Source: Sphingobacteruim zhuxiongii (GTDB taxonomy: Bacteria; Bacteroidota; Bacteroidia; Sphingobacteriales; Sphingobacteriaceae). Taken from it: DNA of 64,000 nucleotides. The notes beneath the pieces are model-generated. The model searched no databases, had not been told where the DNA came from, and saw only the letters and a list, made by a program, of their open reading frames with translations. Positions 27,467-34,496 of the stretch are shown here, one piece after another. The DNA is taken from positions 2,294,001 to 2,358,000 of the forward strand of contig NZ_CP045652.1 in NCBI RefSeq assembly GCF_009557615.1, read 5' to 3'. Both the position numbers and the translations under genes were made by a program. The stretch's first letter is position 1. Every line of letters starts with the position of its first letter.

Positions 27467-27485
27467 ATTTGTATTATTATAATCA

Positions 27486-27521
27486 AAAAAAAGTCTGAAC
27501 AATTTGTTCAGACTTTTTTTT
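27486..27521. terminator. Bidirectional terminator after dnaJ
   Basis: GTCTGAAC (27493-27500) pairs with GTTCAGAC (27506-27513), flanked by eight A on the left and eight T on the right. It can serve dnaJ and, from the other side, transcription coming past kdsA. Confidence 0.88.
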
Positions 27522-27583
27522 ATGTGTTGATCGAAGCCTAATCGCCCGATTGCATACGCAATTCAAGCGCTCCGAAAGAATTC

Positions 27584-28399
27584 TTAAAGAATTGCTTGTC
27601 TTACGCGGATTAACTTTTCCATTAAGCCTTCCAATAAATCTAAATGTAACATGTTTGCGCCATCTGATTTTGCATTAGCAGGATCTGGATGTGTTTCAAT
27701 AAATAAACCGTCAGCACCTACTGCAATAGCAGCCTTAGCAATCGTTTCGATCAGTTCTGGCTTTCCGCCTGTTACCCCCGAAGTTTGATTTGGCTGTTGC
27801 AAGGAATGCGTACAATCCATTACTGTCGGTACGTTAAAGTTACGCATCGCTGGAATACCGCGAAAGTCAACAATTAGATCTTGGTAACCGAATGTGTTTC
27901 CACGGTCTGTTAAAAATACTTTATCATTTCCCGAGTCTTTTACCTTATCCACTGCAAACTTCATTGACTCTGCAGAAAGGAATTGCCCCTTCTTAATATT
28001 GACAACCTTTCCAGTCTCTGCAGCAGCAACTAATAACTCCGTTTGACGACATAGAAATGCTGGGATTTGCAAGACGTCAACATAAGCAGCAGCCATCGCC
28101 GCTTCATGACTTTCATGGATATCCGTGACAGTCGGAACACCGAAGGTCTTCCCTACTTTCTCTAATATCTTCAATGCTTTCTCATCACCAATTCCTGTAA
28201 ATGAATCTACTCTCGAGCGATTCGCCTTGCGGTATGAGCCTTTGAAAATATACGGGATGTTGTATTTATCGGTAATCGTTACGATACGTTCGGCAATACG
28301 AAGTGCGATCTCTTCTCCTTCGATTGCACATGGGCCTGCCATTAAGAAGAAAGCGTTTGAGTCCGCATTCTTAATATTTGGCAAATAAGTATGGATCAT
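27584..28399 (-). CDS. kdsA: 3-deoxy-8-phosphooctulonate (KDO-8-P) synthase
   Basis: A 271-residue class I aldolase-like synthase with AGPCAIEGEE (about 21-30), FKGSYRKANRSRVDSFTG, VTDIHE and VMDCTHSLQQP. It condenses phosphoenolpyruvate with arabinose 5-phosphate to KDO-8-P in the cytoplasm, a committed step of LPS inner-core synthesis. kdsD, making its substrate, lies 2.3 kb away beyond recQ in the opposite direction. It starts nine bases after recQ ends, so the two are probably co-transcribed. Confidence 0.96.
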   Translation of the reverse strand: MIHTYLPNIKNADSNAFFLMAGPCAIEGEEIALRIAERIVTITDKYNIPYIFKGSYRKANRSRVDSFTGIGDEKALKILEKVGKTFGVPTVTDIHESHEAAMAAAYVDVLQIPAFLCRQTELLVAAAETGKVVNIKKGQFLSAESMKFAVDKVKDSGNDKVFLTDRGNTFGYQDLIVDFRGIPAMRNFNVPTVMDCTHSLQQPNQTSGVTGGKPELIETIAKAAIAVGADGLFIETHPDPANAKSDGANMLHLDLLEGLMEKLIRVRQAIL

Positions 28400-28408
28400 A
28401 TGGTATTA

Positions 28409-30598
28409 TTAATTTCCTAATTCTGATATAAATTTGATACGCATCAGCTGAATGTCTTCGAAAGAGTAATCCTCCTCACCTAGCTCATTCAATGCGCCAT
28501 CAATGCTGTCGTTCTCGGCAGACTTAAAGTAATCGTAAACCTCATCTTGACGATCGGGATCAATCATTTCATCGACAAAATATCCGATATTCAACTTCGT
28601 TCCCGAATTAACAATAGATTCGACCTCCTTCAGCATGTCTTCATAGCTAATTCCCTTCGAGGAGGCAATATCTTCCAAGCTGATTTTCCGGTCAATATTC
28701 TGAATGATAGACACCTTAAGTGCCGATTTGTTTGCGGTACTTTTGATGATTAAGTCCTGTGGTCTATCGATGTCGTTATCCTCAACATACTTCTTGATCA
28801 ATTCCACAAATGGAGCACCAAACTTCATGGCTTTTCCAGACCCTACCCCTTGGATTTTCTTAAGCTCTTCCGTCGATACCGGATAATGCGTACACATTTC
28901 CTCTAAAGAAGGGTCTTGAAAGATAACAAATGGGGGAAGTGACTTCTGCTTAGCGATCTTCTTGCGAAGATCCTTCAACATTTTCAATAACTCCGCGTCC
29001 AGCGTACTCGACTGACCTAAAGTGTCCTCTGAACCATCAGAGCTCGCTTTCTCCATCGGACGATTAATAATGTACTTAATCGGATATGGATTATTGATAT
29101 ATTTTTTACCTCCTTCGGTCAATTGCAATAGCCCGTAGTGATCGATATCCTTTTTGATAAAATCGGATAACTCCGCTTGACGGATCAAAGAATTCCAATA
29201 GTTGACTCCTAATTCTTTACCAGAGCCATATAATGGATGGCTATCATGCTTATAAGAAGATATCGGTTGATTATTTTGACCTATCATCACATTGATAATA
29301 TGCTGATCATCAAACTTATCGCCTTGCTCTTTAATAAAACCTAATACTTGAAGAAGGGATGCTTCGGCATCAAAGTATGTTTTCGCCGAACGACAATTGT
29401 CGCACATGCTGTTACAGCCTGTTTCATCAAATTTCTCACCGAAATAATGTAGAATTTGTTTTCTGCGACAAACAGCAGATTCAGAGTAATCGATTACTTC
29501 CTTTAAGATTTGCGTACCTATTTCTTTCTCCGAAACAGGCTTATCTTTCATAAATTTAGTAAGCTTCTCAACGTCCTTCTCTGAGTAGAATGCCAAACAA
29601 AAGCCATCTCCTCCATCGCGACCTGCACGTCCAGTTTCCTGGTAGTAACCTTCCATTGACTTCGGAATATCATGGTGAATGACATAGCGCACATCAGGCT
29701 TGTCAATACCCATCCCGAAAGCAATAGTCGCCACAATGACTTCGCAATCTTCCATTAAGAATTTATCTTGAGTCTCCGCACGAGTTTTCGCATCTAAGCC
29801 AGCATGATAAGGAAGCGCCTTGATACCATTGATGGTCAAAACCTCCGCTATCTCCTCGACTTTCTTACGGCTTAAACAGTATACAATACCGGCCTTACCT
29901 GCATTACTCTTGATGAAACGCACAATCTCCTTAATCACATCCTGCTTCGGACGCACCTCATAATAGAGGTTAGTACGATTGAATGATGATTTGAATAATT
30001 GTGCATCAGTCATCTGCAAGTTCTTCCGAATATCAGACTGTACTTTGGGAGTAGCCGTAGCGGTTAAAGCGATGATGGGGATATTATCGCCAACCTCATT
30101 AATCACTTGACGTATCTTACGGTATTCCGGACGGAAGTCATGCCCCCATTCTGAAATACAGTGAGCCTCATCAACAGCAACAAACGATACCGTAATGCTC
30201 TTTAAAAACGCGAGATTGTCCTCTTTTGCCAAAGATTCCGGTGCCACATAGAGCAACTTGGTTTTACCCTCCGTTACGTCCTGCTTCACACGAAGAATCT
30301 CATTCTTGGTTAATGAGGAATTCAAAAAGTGCGCAATGCTGTCTCTTCCACCGAAGGCTCTCAGCTGATCTACTTGGTTTTTCATAAGTGCAATCAATGG
30401 TGAGATAACGATAGCCGTTCCTTCACTCATCAATGCCGGGAGCTGATAGCAGATAGACTTGCCACCACCCGTTGGCATAATTACAAAGGTATCTTTCCGA
30501 TTAAGCACATTCGTGATAATCGCTTCCTGATCTCCTTTGAAATTATCAAACCCGAAAAAATCCTGTAAATTGTCAAATAGTGATTTTTCTATTTCCAT
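28409..30598 (-). CDS. recQ: ATP-dependent DNA helicase RecQ
   Basis: A 729-residue RecQ. It has Walker A MPTGGGKSICYQLP, the VDEAHCISEWGHDF motif with the aromatic-rich loop, ATIAFGMGIDKPDVRYVIHH, and zinc ligands C-x17-C-x2-C-x2-C near 380-405. The RQC winged helix and an HRDC domain (LRKKIAKQKSLPPFVIFQDP) follow. About 110 residues beyond HRDC make it longer than E. coli RecQ (about 610) and look like an extra helix-turn-helix region, as in other Bacteroidota. It unwinds DNA 3' to 5' in repair and recombination. Confidence 0.96.
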   Translation of the reverse strand: MEIEKSLFDNLQDFFGFDNFKGDQEAIITNVLNRKDTFVIMPTGGGKSICYQLPALMSEGTAIVISPLIALMKNQVDQLRAFGGRDSIAHFLNSSLTKNEILRVKQDVTEGKTKLLYVAPESLAKEDNLAFLKSITVSFVAVDEAHCISEWGHDFRPEYRKIRQVINEVGDNIPIIALTATATPKVQSDIRKNLQMTDAQLFKSSFNRTNLYYEVRPKQDVIKEIVRFIKSNAGKAGIVYCLSRKKVEEIAEVLTINGIKALPYHAGLDAKTRAETQDKFLMEDCEVIVATIAFGMGIDKPDVRYVIHHDIPKSMEGYYQETGRAGRDGGDGFCLAFYSEKDVEKLTKFMKDKPVSEKEIGTQILKEVIDYSESAVCRRKQILHYFGEKFDETGCNSMCDNCRSAKTYFDAEASLLQVLGFIKEQGDKFDDQHIINVMIGQNNQPISSYKHDSHPLYGSGKELGVNYWNSLIRQAELSDFIKKDIDHYGLLQLTEGGKKYINNPYPIKYIINRPMEKASSDGSEDTLGQSSTLDAELLKMLKDLRKKIAKQKSLPPFVIFQDPSLEEMCTHYPVSTEELKKIQGVGSGKAMKFGAPFVELIKKYVEDNDIDRPQDLIIKSTANKSALKVSIIQNIDRKISLEDIASSKGISYEDMLKEVESIVNSGTKLNIGYFVDEMIDPDRQDEVYDYFKSAENDSIDGALNELGEEDYSFEDIQLMRIKFISELGN

Positions 30599-30658
30599 TC
30601 ACCTACGATAATAAATTAGATGACTTGATACAACACTAGGAATACGCCCTAAATAATG

Positions 30659-30666
30659 TATTTTTG
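30659..30666 (+). promoter_or_regulatory. Putative -7 box upstream of kdsD
   Basis: TATTTTTG fits the Bacteroidota -7 consensus TAnnTTTG and lies 37 bases before the GTG start. No clear TTG -33 element is seen at the right spacing. Confidence 0.35.
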
Positions 30667-30702
30667 TGTGTAAATTGAAGAATAAAAATAGGTAAATTTT
30701 AC

Positions 30703-31668
30703 GTGAAAAACAACATAGATATCAAAAAGGTTGCCATCGACACCTTCGAATTAGAAGCGAAAAATATACTTTCGCTTTCAGAAAGAATTGATGATGATTT
30801 CGTTAAGGTTGTTGAATCAATCCTTAGTTTAAATGGTCGTGTGATTATTACAGGTATTGGAAAGAGTGCAATTATCGCTCAAAAGATTGTCGCAACCCTA
30901 AATTCGACAGGAACACCGTCCATTTTCATGCATGCCGCCGACGCTATTCATGGCGATTTAGGGATTATACAACAGGAAGATTTGATTATCGCGATTTCCA
31001 AAAGTGGCAATACGCCAGAGATCAAAGTCCTTGTTCCTTTCCTAAAACAAACAAACAATAAGCTGGTGGCGATCGTTGGAAATCGTAACTCCTTCTTAGC
31101 TGAACAAGCGGATTATATCCTAGACACTACAATCACTCGCGAGGCATGTCCCAATAATTTGGCGCCAACAACCAGCACTACAGTGCAATTGGCTATGGGT
31201 GACGCTATCGCGGTTGCTTTACAAACTAAAAGACAGTTCTCCGATAGAGACTTCGCAAAATATCATCCAGGTGGCGCATTGGGTAAACAGCTTTATCTAC
31301 GTGTCGGAGACTTATCCGACAACAACGGCTTACCAGTCGTAGAACCTTCAAAAGATATTCGTAGCGTAATTATTTCTATTACTCAGTTTCGACTAGGTGC
31401 AACAATCGTATTGGATGACGAAAAAATATTGGGAATTATCACAGATGGTGATATTCGTCGAATGTTGGAGAAATATGAGGATATCGCTAATTTAACTGCA
31501 AAGGATATCATGAGCTTGAATCCAAAGACAATCGACCGAAACGAGTTGGCAGTTAATGCATTACATACTATGCGTCAATTTAGTATATCCCAATTGGTGG
31601 TAACCAATGAGGGTAATTACGCAGGAATAATCCATATACAAGACATCTTAAAAGAGGGAATCATCTAA
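30703..31668 (+). CDS. kdsD: Arabinose-5-phosphate isomerase (KpsF/GutQ/KdsD type)
   Basis: A 321-residue protein. An N-terminal SIS domain (GRVIITGIGKSAIIAQKI, AISKSGNTPEI, then ACPNNLAPTTSTT) is followed by two CBS motifs (about 205-320, with GIITDGDIRRMLE). It converts ribulose 5-phosphate to arabinose 5-phosphate, the substrate of KdsA. The start is GTG at 30703, and no upstream ATG is in frame with a better context. It is divergent from recQ-kdsA, so both KDO steps are neighbours. Confidence 0.93.
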   Translation: MKNNIDIKKVAIDTFELEAKNILSLSERIDDDFVKVVESILSLNGRVIITGIGKSAIIAQKIVATLNSTGTPSIFMHAADAIHGDLGIIQQEDLIIAISKSGNTPEIKVLVPFLKQTNNKLVAIVGNRNSFLAEQADYILDTTITREACPNNLAPTTSTTVQLAMGDAIAVALQTKRQFSDRDFAKYHPGGALGKQLYLRVGDLSDNNGLPVVEPSKDIRSVIISITQFRLGATIVLDDEKILGIITDGDIRRMLEKYEDIANLTAKDIMSLNPKTIDRNELAVNALHTMRQFSISQLVVTNEGNYAGIIHIQDILKEGII

Positions 31669-31741
31669 TATTTTTGTGTAATATTATTGTTGAATTAAGC
31701 AATTCTATTTTCAATAAGTCTATTTTTAATAAAATTGGTCT

Positions 31742-31749
31742 TAGATTTG
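31742..31749 (+). promoter_or_regulatory. Putative -7 box upstream of the DUF1573 gene
   Basis: TAGATTTG matches TAnnTTTG and ends 39 bases before the ATG. The -33 region is T-rich but has no exact TTG at the best spacing. Confidence 0.35.
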
Positions 31750-31788
31750 ATTGACAGAACTAAATAGAAACAAAACAAAATTGAAGCA

Positions 31789-32163
31789 ATGAAAAAAATT
31801 ACAAGTATTTGTGCGGTGGTAATTGCATTTATCAGTTTAACAGCAATGACATTATTTACAGCGGAGTTTAAGTTTGAAAAAGAAACGCATGATTTCGGGA
31901 AGATTCCTGCAGGTAAGCCAGTTTCTTACGAGTACAAATTTAATAATGCTGGTGATGAGCCGATCATTCTTGCTGATGTTCAACCTACTTGTGGCTGTTC
32001 AGTTGCTGAGTTTACAAAAACACCCGTAAAACCAGGAGATGCAGGAACAATCAAGGTGACTTTCAATGCGGAAACTAAAGGTCCATTCACCAAGTCCTTT
32101 ATCGTGAAGTCGAACACGAAAACCCCTGTAAAAACATTGACCATTAAAGGTATTGTTGAATAA
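31789..32163 (+). CDS. DUF1573 secreted protein
   Basis: A 124-residue protein with a signal or anchor segment (MKKITSICAVVIAFISLTAM). The DUF1573 fold is marked by FEKETHDFGKIPAGKPVSY, the ADVQPTCGCSVAEF cysteine pair (CGC) and GTIKVTFNAETKGPF. This is an immunoglobulin-like ASH/MSP-related domain found in many exported Bacteroidota proteins, with unknown function. It is monocistronic with its own terminator. Confidence 0.88.
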   Translation: MKKITSICAVVIAFISLTAMTLFTAEFKFEKETHDFGKIPAGKPVSYEYKFNNAGDEPIILADVQPTCGCSVAEFTKTPVKPGDAGTIKVTFNAETKGPFTKSFIVKSNTKTPVKTLTIKGIVE

Positions 32164-32187
32164 TACCAGCACAAGAATAAAATATAG

Positions 32188-32216
32188 TAAGCCGTTTCCT
32201 TTGGGGAACGGCTTTG
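32188..32216 (+). terminator. Terminator after the DUF1573 gene
   Basis: AAGCCGTTTCC (32189-32199) pairs with GGAACGGCTT (32205-32214), followed by TGTTATTTAT. It lies 25 bases after the stop codon. Confidence 0.75.
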
Positions 32217-32248
32217 TTATTTATATGCAATCCTTCGAAGATTATTCG

Positions 32249-32256
32249 TAAATTTG
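32249..32256 (+). promoter_or_regulatory. Putative -7 box upstream of the aminotransferase gene
   Basis: TAAATTTG matches the TAnnTTTG consensus 27 bases before the ATG at 32284. A -33 element is not evident. Confidence 0.35.
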
Positions 32257-32283
32257 TGCCAATAAAAACGAAAACAAATTATA

Positions 32284-33477
32284 ATGCCAACAATCTCTAA
32301 AAAAGGCATACAGATGCCTGCGTCTCCCATTAGAAAGCTTACGCCATTTGCCGATCAAGCCAAAAGAGAGGGTAAAAAGATCTATCATTTAAATATTGGT
32401 CAACCGGATATTGAAACACCGGAAGTAATGTTAAATGCTTTAAAGAATATAGATTTCAAGGTATGGGCATATACGCCATCGGAAGGAACCCTATCCTATC
32501 GTACGAAGTTGGCAGAATATTACAACAAAATAAACTATAACATCAGCCCGAGCGACATTTTGGTTACCAATGGTGGCTCTGAAGCCATTACGATCGCGAT
32601 GCAAGCCTGCTTAAACCCAGGTGAAGAGGTAATTATCCCAGAGCCGTTCTACGCAAACTATAATGGTTTTGCTTGTTCCGCGGATATTATCGTGAAACCA
32701 ATTATGTCGTATATCGACAATGGCTTTGCTTTACCGTCAATCGCTGAGTTCGAAAAAGTGATTACTGAGAAAACAAAAGCAATTGCTATCTGTAATCCTA
32801 ACAACCCGACCGGTTACTTATACTCACGTGAAGAATTAGAAGCACTACGCGAATTATGTTTGAAATATGACCTATATCTATTTTCTGACGAAGCTTATCG
32901 TGAGTTTTGCTATGATGGACGCGAGTTCCTATCGCCAATGCATTTGGAAGGATTAGAAAACAATGTAGTTGTATTTGATACCGTATCAAAGCGCTATTCG
33001 GCCTGTGGAGCACGAATTGGTTGCATTATCACAAAGAATAATGAATTATATCAAACTTGTTTAAAGTTTGCACAAGCACGTTTGAGCCCATCGTTAGAAG
33101 GACAAATTGCTGGTGAAGCAGCAGTAGATACTCCGGACAGCTATTTCGAAGCCGTTTCTAAAGAATATACAGCAAGAAGAGATGTTTTAGTTGCAGGATT
33201 AAACAGCATTGACGGTGTATTCTGTCCTAATCCAGGCGGTGCATTCTACGTCGTAGCTAAATTACCGATTGACAATGCCGACAAGTTCTGTCAATGGATA
33301 CTAGAAGAGTTCGATTACAACAATGAAACAGTTATGATGGCGCCTGCAACAGGATTCTATTCAACACCTGGCGCTGGACAAAACGAAGTTCGTTTAGCCT
33401 ATGTCTTAAATCAAGATGACTTGAAAAAAGCATTAAAATGCCTTGAAGAAGCTTTGAAAGCTTATTCTTTACGCTAG
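32284..33477 (+). CDS. Class I/II PLP-dependent aminotransferase
   Basis: A 397-residue fold-type I aminotransferase. LNIGQPDIETP, TNGGSEAITIAM, CNPNNPTGYLYS with the PLP-contacting Asn, FSDEAYREF, and the Schiff-base lysine in DTVSKRYSACGARIGC are all present. The closest groups are aspartate/aromatic-type aminotransferases of the AspC subgroup I-gamma. The amino-group donor and acceptor cannot be fixed from sequence. It is monocistronic, followed by a terminator embedded in heptad repeats. Confidence 0.9.
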   Translation: MPTISKKGIQMPASPIRKLTPFADQAKREGKKIYHLNIGQPDIETPEVMLNALKNIDFKVWAYTPSEGTLSYRTKLAEYYNKINYNISPSDILVTNGGSEAITIAMQACLNPGEEVIIPEPFYANYNGFACSADIIVKPIMSYIDNGFALPSIAEFEKVITEKTKAIAICNPNNPTGYLYSREELEALRELCLKYDLYLFSDEAYREFCYDGREFLSPMHLEGLENNVVVFDTVSKRYSACGARIGCIITKNNELYQTCLKFAQARLSPSLEGQIAGEAAVDTPDSYFEAVSKEYTARRDVLVAGLNSIDGVFCPNPGGAFYVVAKLPIDNADKFCQWILEEFDYNNETVMMAPATGFYSTPGAGQNEVRLAYVLNQDDLKKALKCLEEALKAYSLR

Positions 33478-33481
33478 CCGG

Positions 33482-33522
33482 CATTAGATATAAGATGTTA
33501 GATATGAGATGTTAGACATCTA
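33482..33522 (+). repeat. Heptanucleotide repeat array A
   Basis: About five imperfect copies of a 7-bp unit (consensus AGAYNTT, e.g. AGATGTT, AGATATG, AGACATC) start five bases after the aminotransferase stop. It is the same unit as the arrays at 33607, 33838, 50570, 58274 and 58609. Confidence 0.75.
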
Positions 33523-33561
33523 AAAATGGTTTAGGGATTAGATTTCCTAAACCATTTTTTT
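33522..33561 (+). terminator. Terminator after the aminotransferase gene
   Basis: A 14-bp perfect stem AAAAATGGTTTAGG/CCTAAACCATTTTT (33522-33535 with 33546-33559) is followed by TT. The loop reads GATTAGATTT, itself one repeat unit. It sits inside the repeat cluster. Confidence 0.85.
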
Positions 33562-33606
33562 ATTAATCATCAACTCGTCTCCAAAATGACACTAACAAAT
33601 TCCAAA

Positions 33607-33646
33607 AATCTAATTTCTGACATCTAAAATCTAATATCTAATAAAT
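33607..33646 (-). repeat. Heptanucleotide repeat array A', inverted
   Basis: Units of AATATCT/AAAATCT type (reverse complement of AGATATT) with a 7-bp period. This array lies opposite in direction to array A on the other side of the terminator, so A and A' can pair. Confidence 0.75.
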
Positions 33647-33649
33647 TAT

Positions 33650-33835
33650 TGTCGAAGTTTATGGGAGATCTTCTGTTAGGCCACTAAGAGCCAGAGAAGG
33701 TCGGTTGGAAAAGGGACGTGGAATAAAGCGGAGCGTAGCGAGCATTTATGCCGCGAAAGCCCTTTTCGAATCGATACCTTCGGCGGCTATCTTTGCAGCA
33801 ACAGACGATATCTTCAAACTACAACTAAACTCCCT
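33650..33835. other. GC-rich cassette between repeat arrays
   Basis: About 180 bases, much richer in GC than the flanking arrays. It contains AAAAGGG...CCCTTTT arms (about 33718-33724 and 33762-33768) enclosing GGAGCGTAGCGAGC. The plus strand is open from about 33652 for 60-odd codons (VEVYGRSSVRPLRAREGR...), ending at the TAA near 33838, without a good start. It has the feel of a repeated intergenic element or a structured RNA; I cannot assign it. Confidence 0.4.
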
Positions 33836-33837
33836 TT

Positions 33838-33961
33838 AATATCCATTATCTAATCTACACTTTCCTGCATCTTACGTCTAAAATCTGATATCCCCCATCC
33901 ATTATCCAATCTACTACCCAACATACATCTAAAATCTAATATCTATTATCTCCTATCTAAA
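33838..33961 (-). repeat. Heptanucleotide repeat array B, inverted, degenerate
   Basis: About 17 degenerate 7-bp units in the AATATCT orientation (…AAAATCT AATATCT ATTATCT CCTATCT…). The most regular part is 33928-33961. It is directly upstream of a small coiled-coil gene. Confidence 0.7.
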
Positions 33962-34019
33962 AAAACAATTTTCAATTTCAGACGTTTAATATATAGTATA
34001 CACTAATGAATAAGAATTT

Positions 34020-34313
34020 ATGGATAAATTAAAGAAGTTTGAATTAATGGAGAAAATATCCAGGGAATTGGAGGACATTAGAAATAGTCAGCAGGCAGTT
34101 TTAGAGAAAATTGCTAAGGTAGAGATCGATAATATTGAATTAGGCGATAAAACTATCGAGACGAAGATCCCTGAAATATATCAGCGAACAGCTGATAACT
34201 CCGAGGCCATACGGGAAATTCTGGATGCTTTCCAGACGAAGACCGACGATTTTGGTGAGAAAAACAATATTGACAAGCTTCGTGAACAAAACGAAATTGA
34301 CAATATGAAATAG
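34020..34313 (+). CDS. Small coiled-coil protein
   Basis: A 97-residue, highly charged protein that is predicted almost entirely helical (LMEKISRELEDIRNSQQAVL, VEIDNIELGDKTIETKIPEI) with heptad spacing of hydrophobics. No signal peptide, membrane segment or recognisable domain. It lies alone between a repeat array and a terminator that fits it well (67 bases beyond the stop), which supports a real gene. Confidence 0.55.
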   Translation: MDKLKKFELMEKISRELEDIRNSQQAVLEKIAKVEIDNIELGDKTIETKIPEIYQRTADNSEAIREILDAFQTKTDDFGEKNNIDKLREQNEIDNMK

Positions 34314-34379
34314 GAAGAAAAACGCAAGCCTCACAGATGAAAGTGATTTATTAATCCACATTGAATACGAAACTGCGGA

Positions 34380-34418
34380 AATGGAGTAGAAAGCATTAGT
34401 TTTCTACTCCATTTTTTA
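34380..34418. terminator. Terminator between the small coiled-coil gene and the receptor gene
   Basis: A perfect 13-bp stem AATGGAGTAGAAA/TTTCTACTCCATT (34380-34392 with 34400-34412) with an 8-base loop, then TTTT. It lies between convergent genes. Confidence 0.85.
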
Positions 34419-34496
34419 TTTACTTTAAAGCGTGTATTCTATTATTAATCACTATATTAACAAGTAACTTTAACAAACCATTACCCTACTTCTCAA

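Noticed and set aside
33482-33961. CRISPR array
   Set aside because: Repeat units are 7 bp, without unique spacers of constant length, and no cas genes are present in the window.
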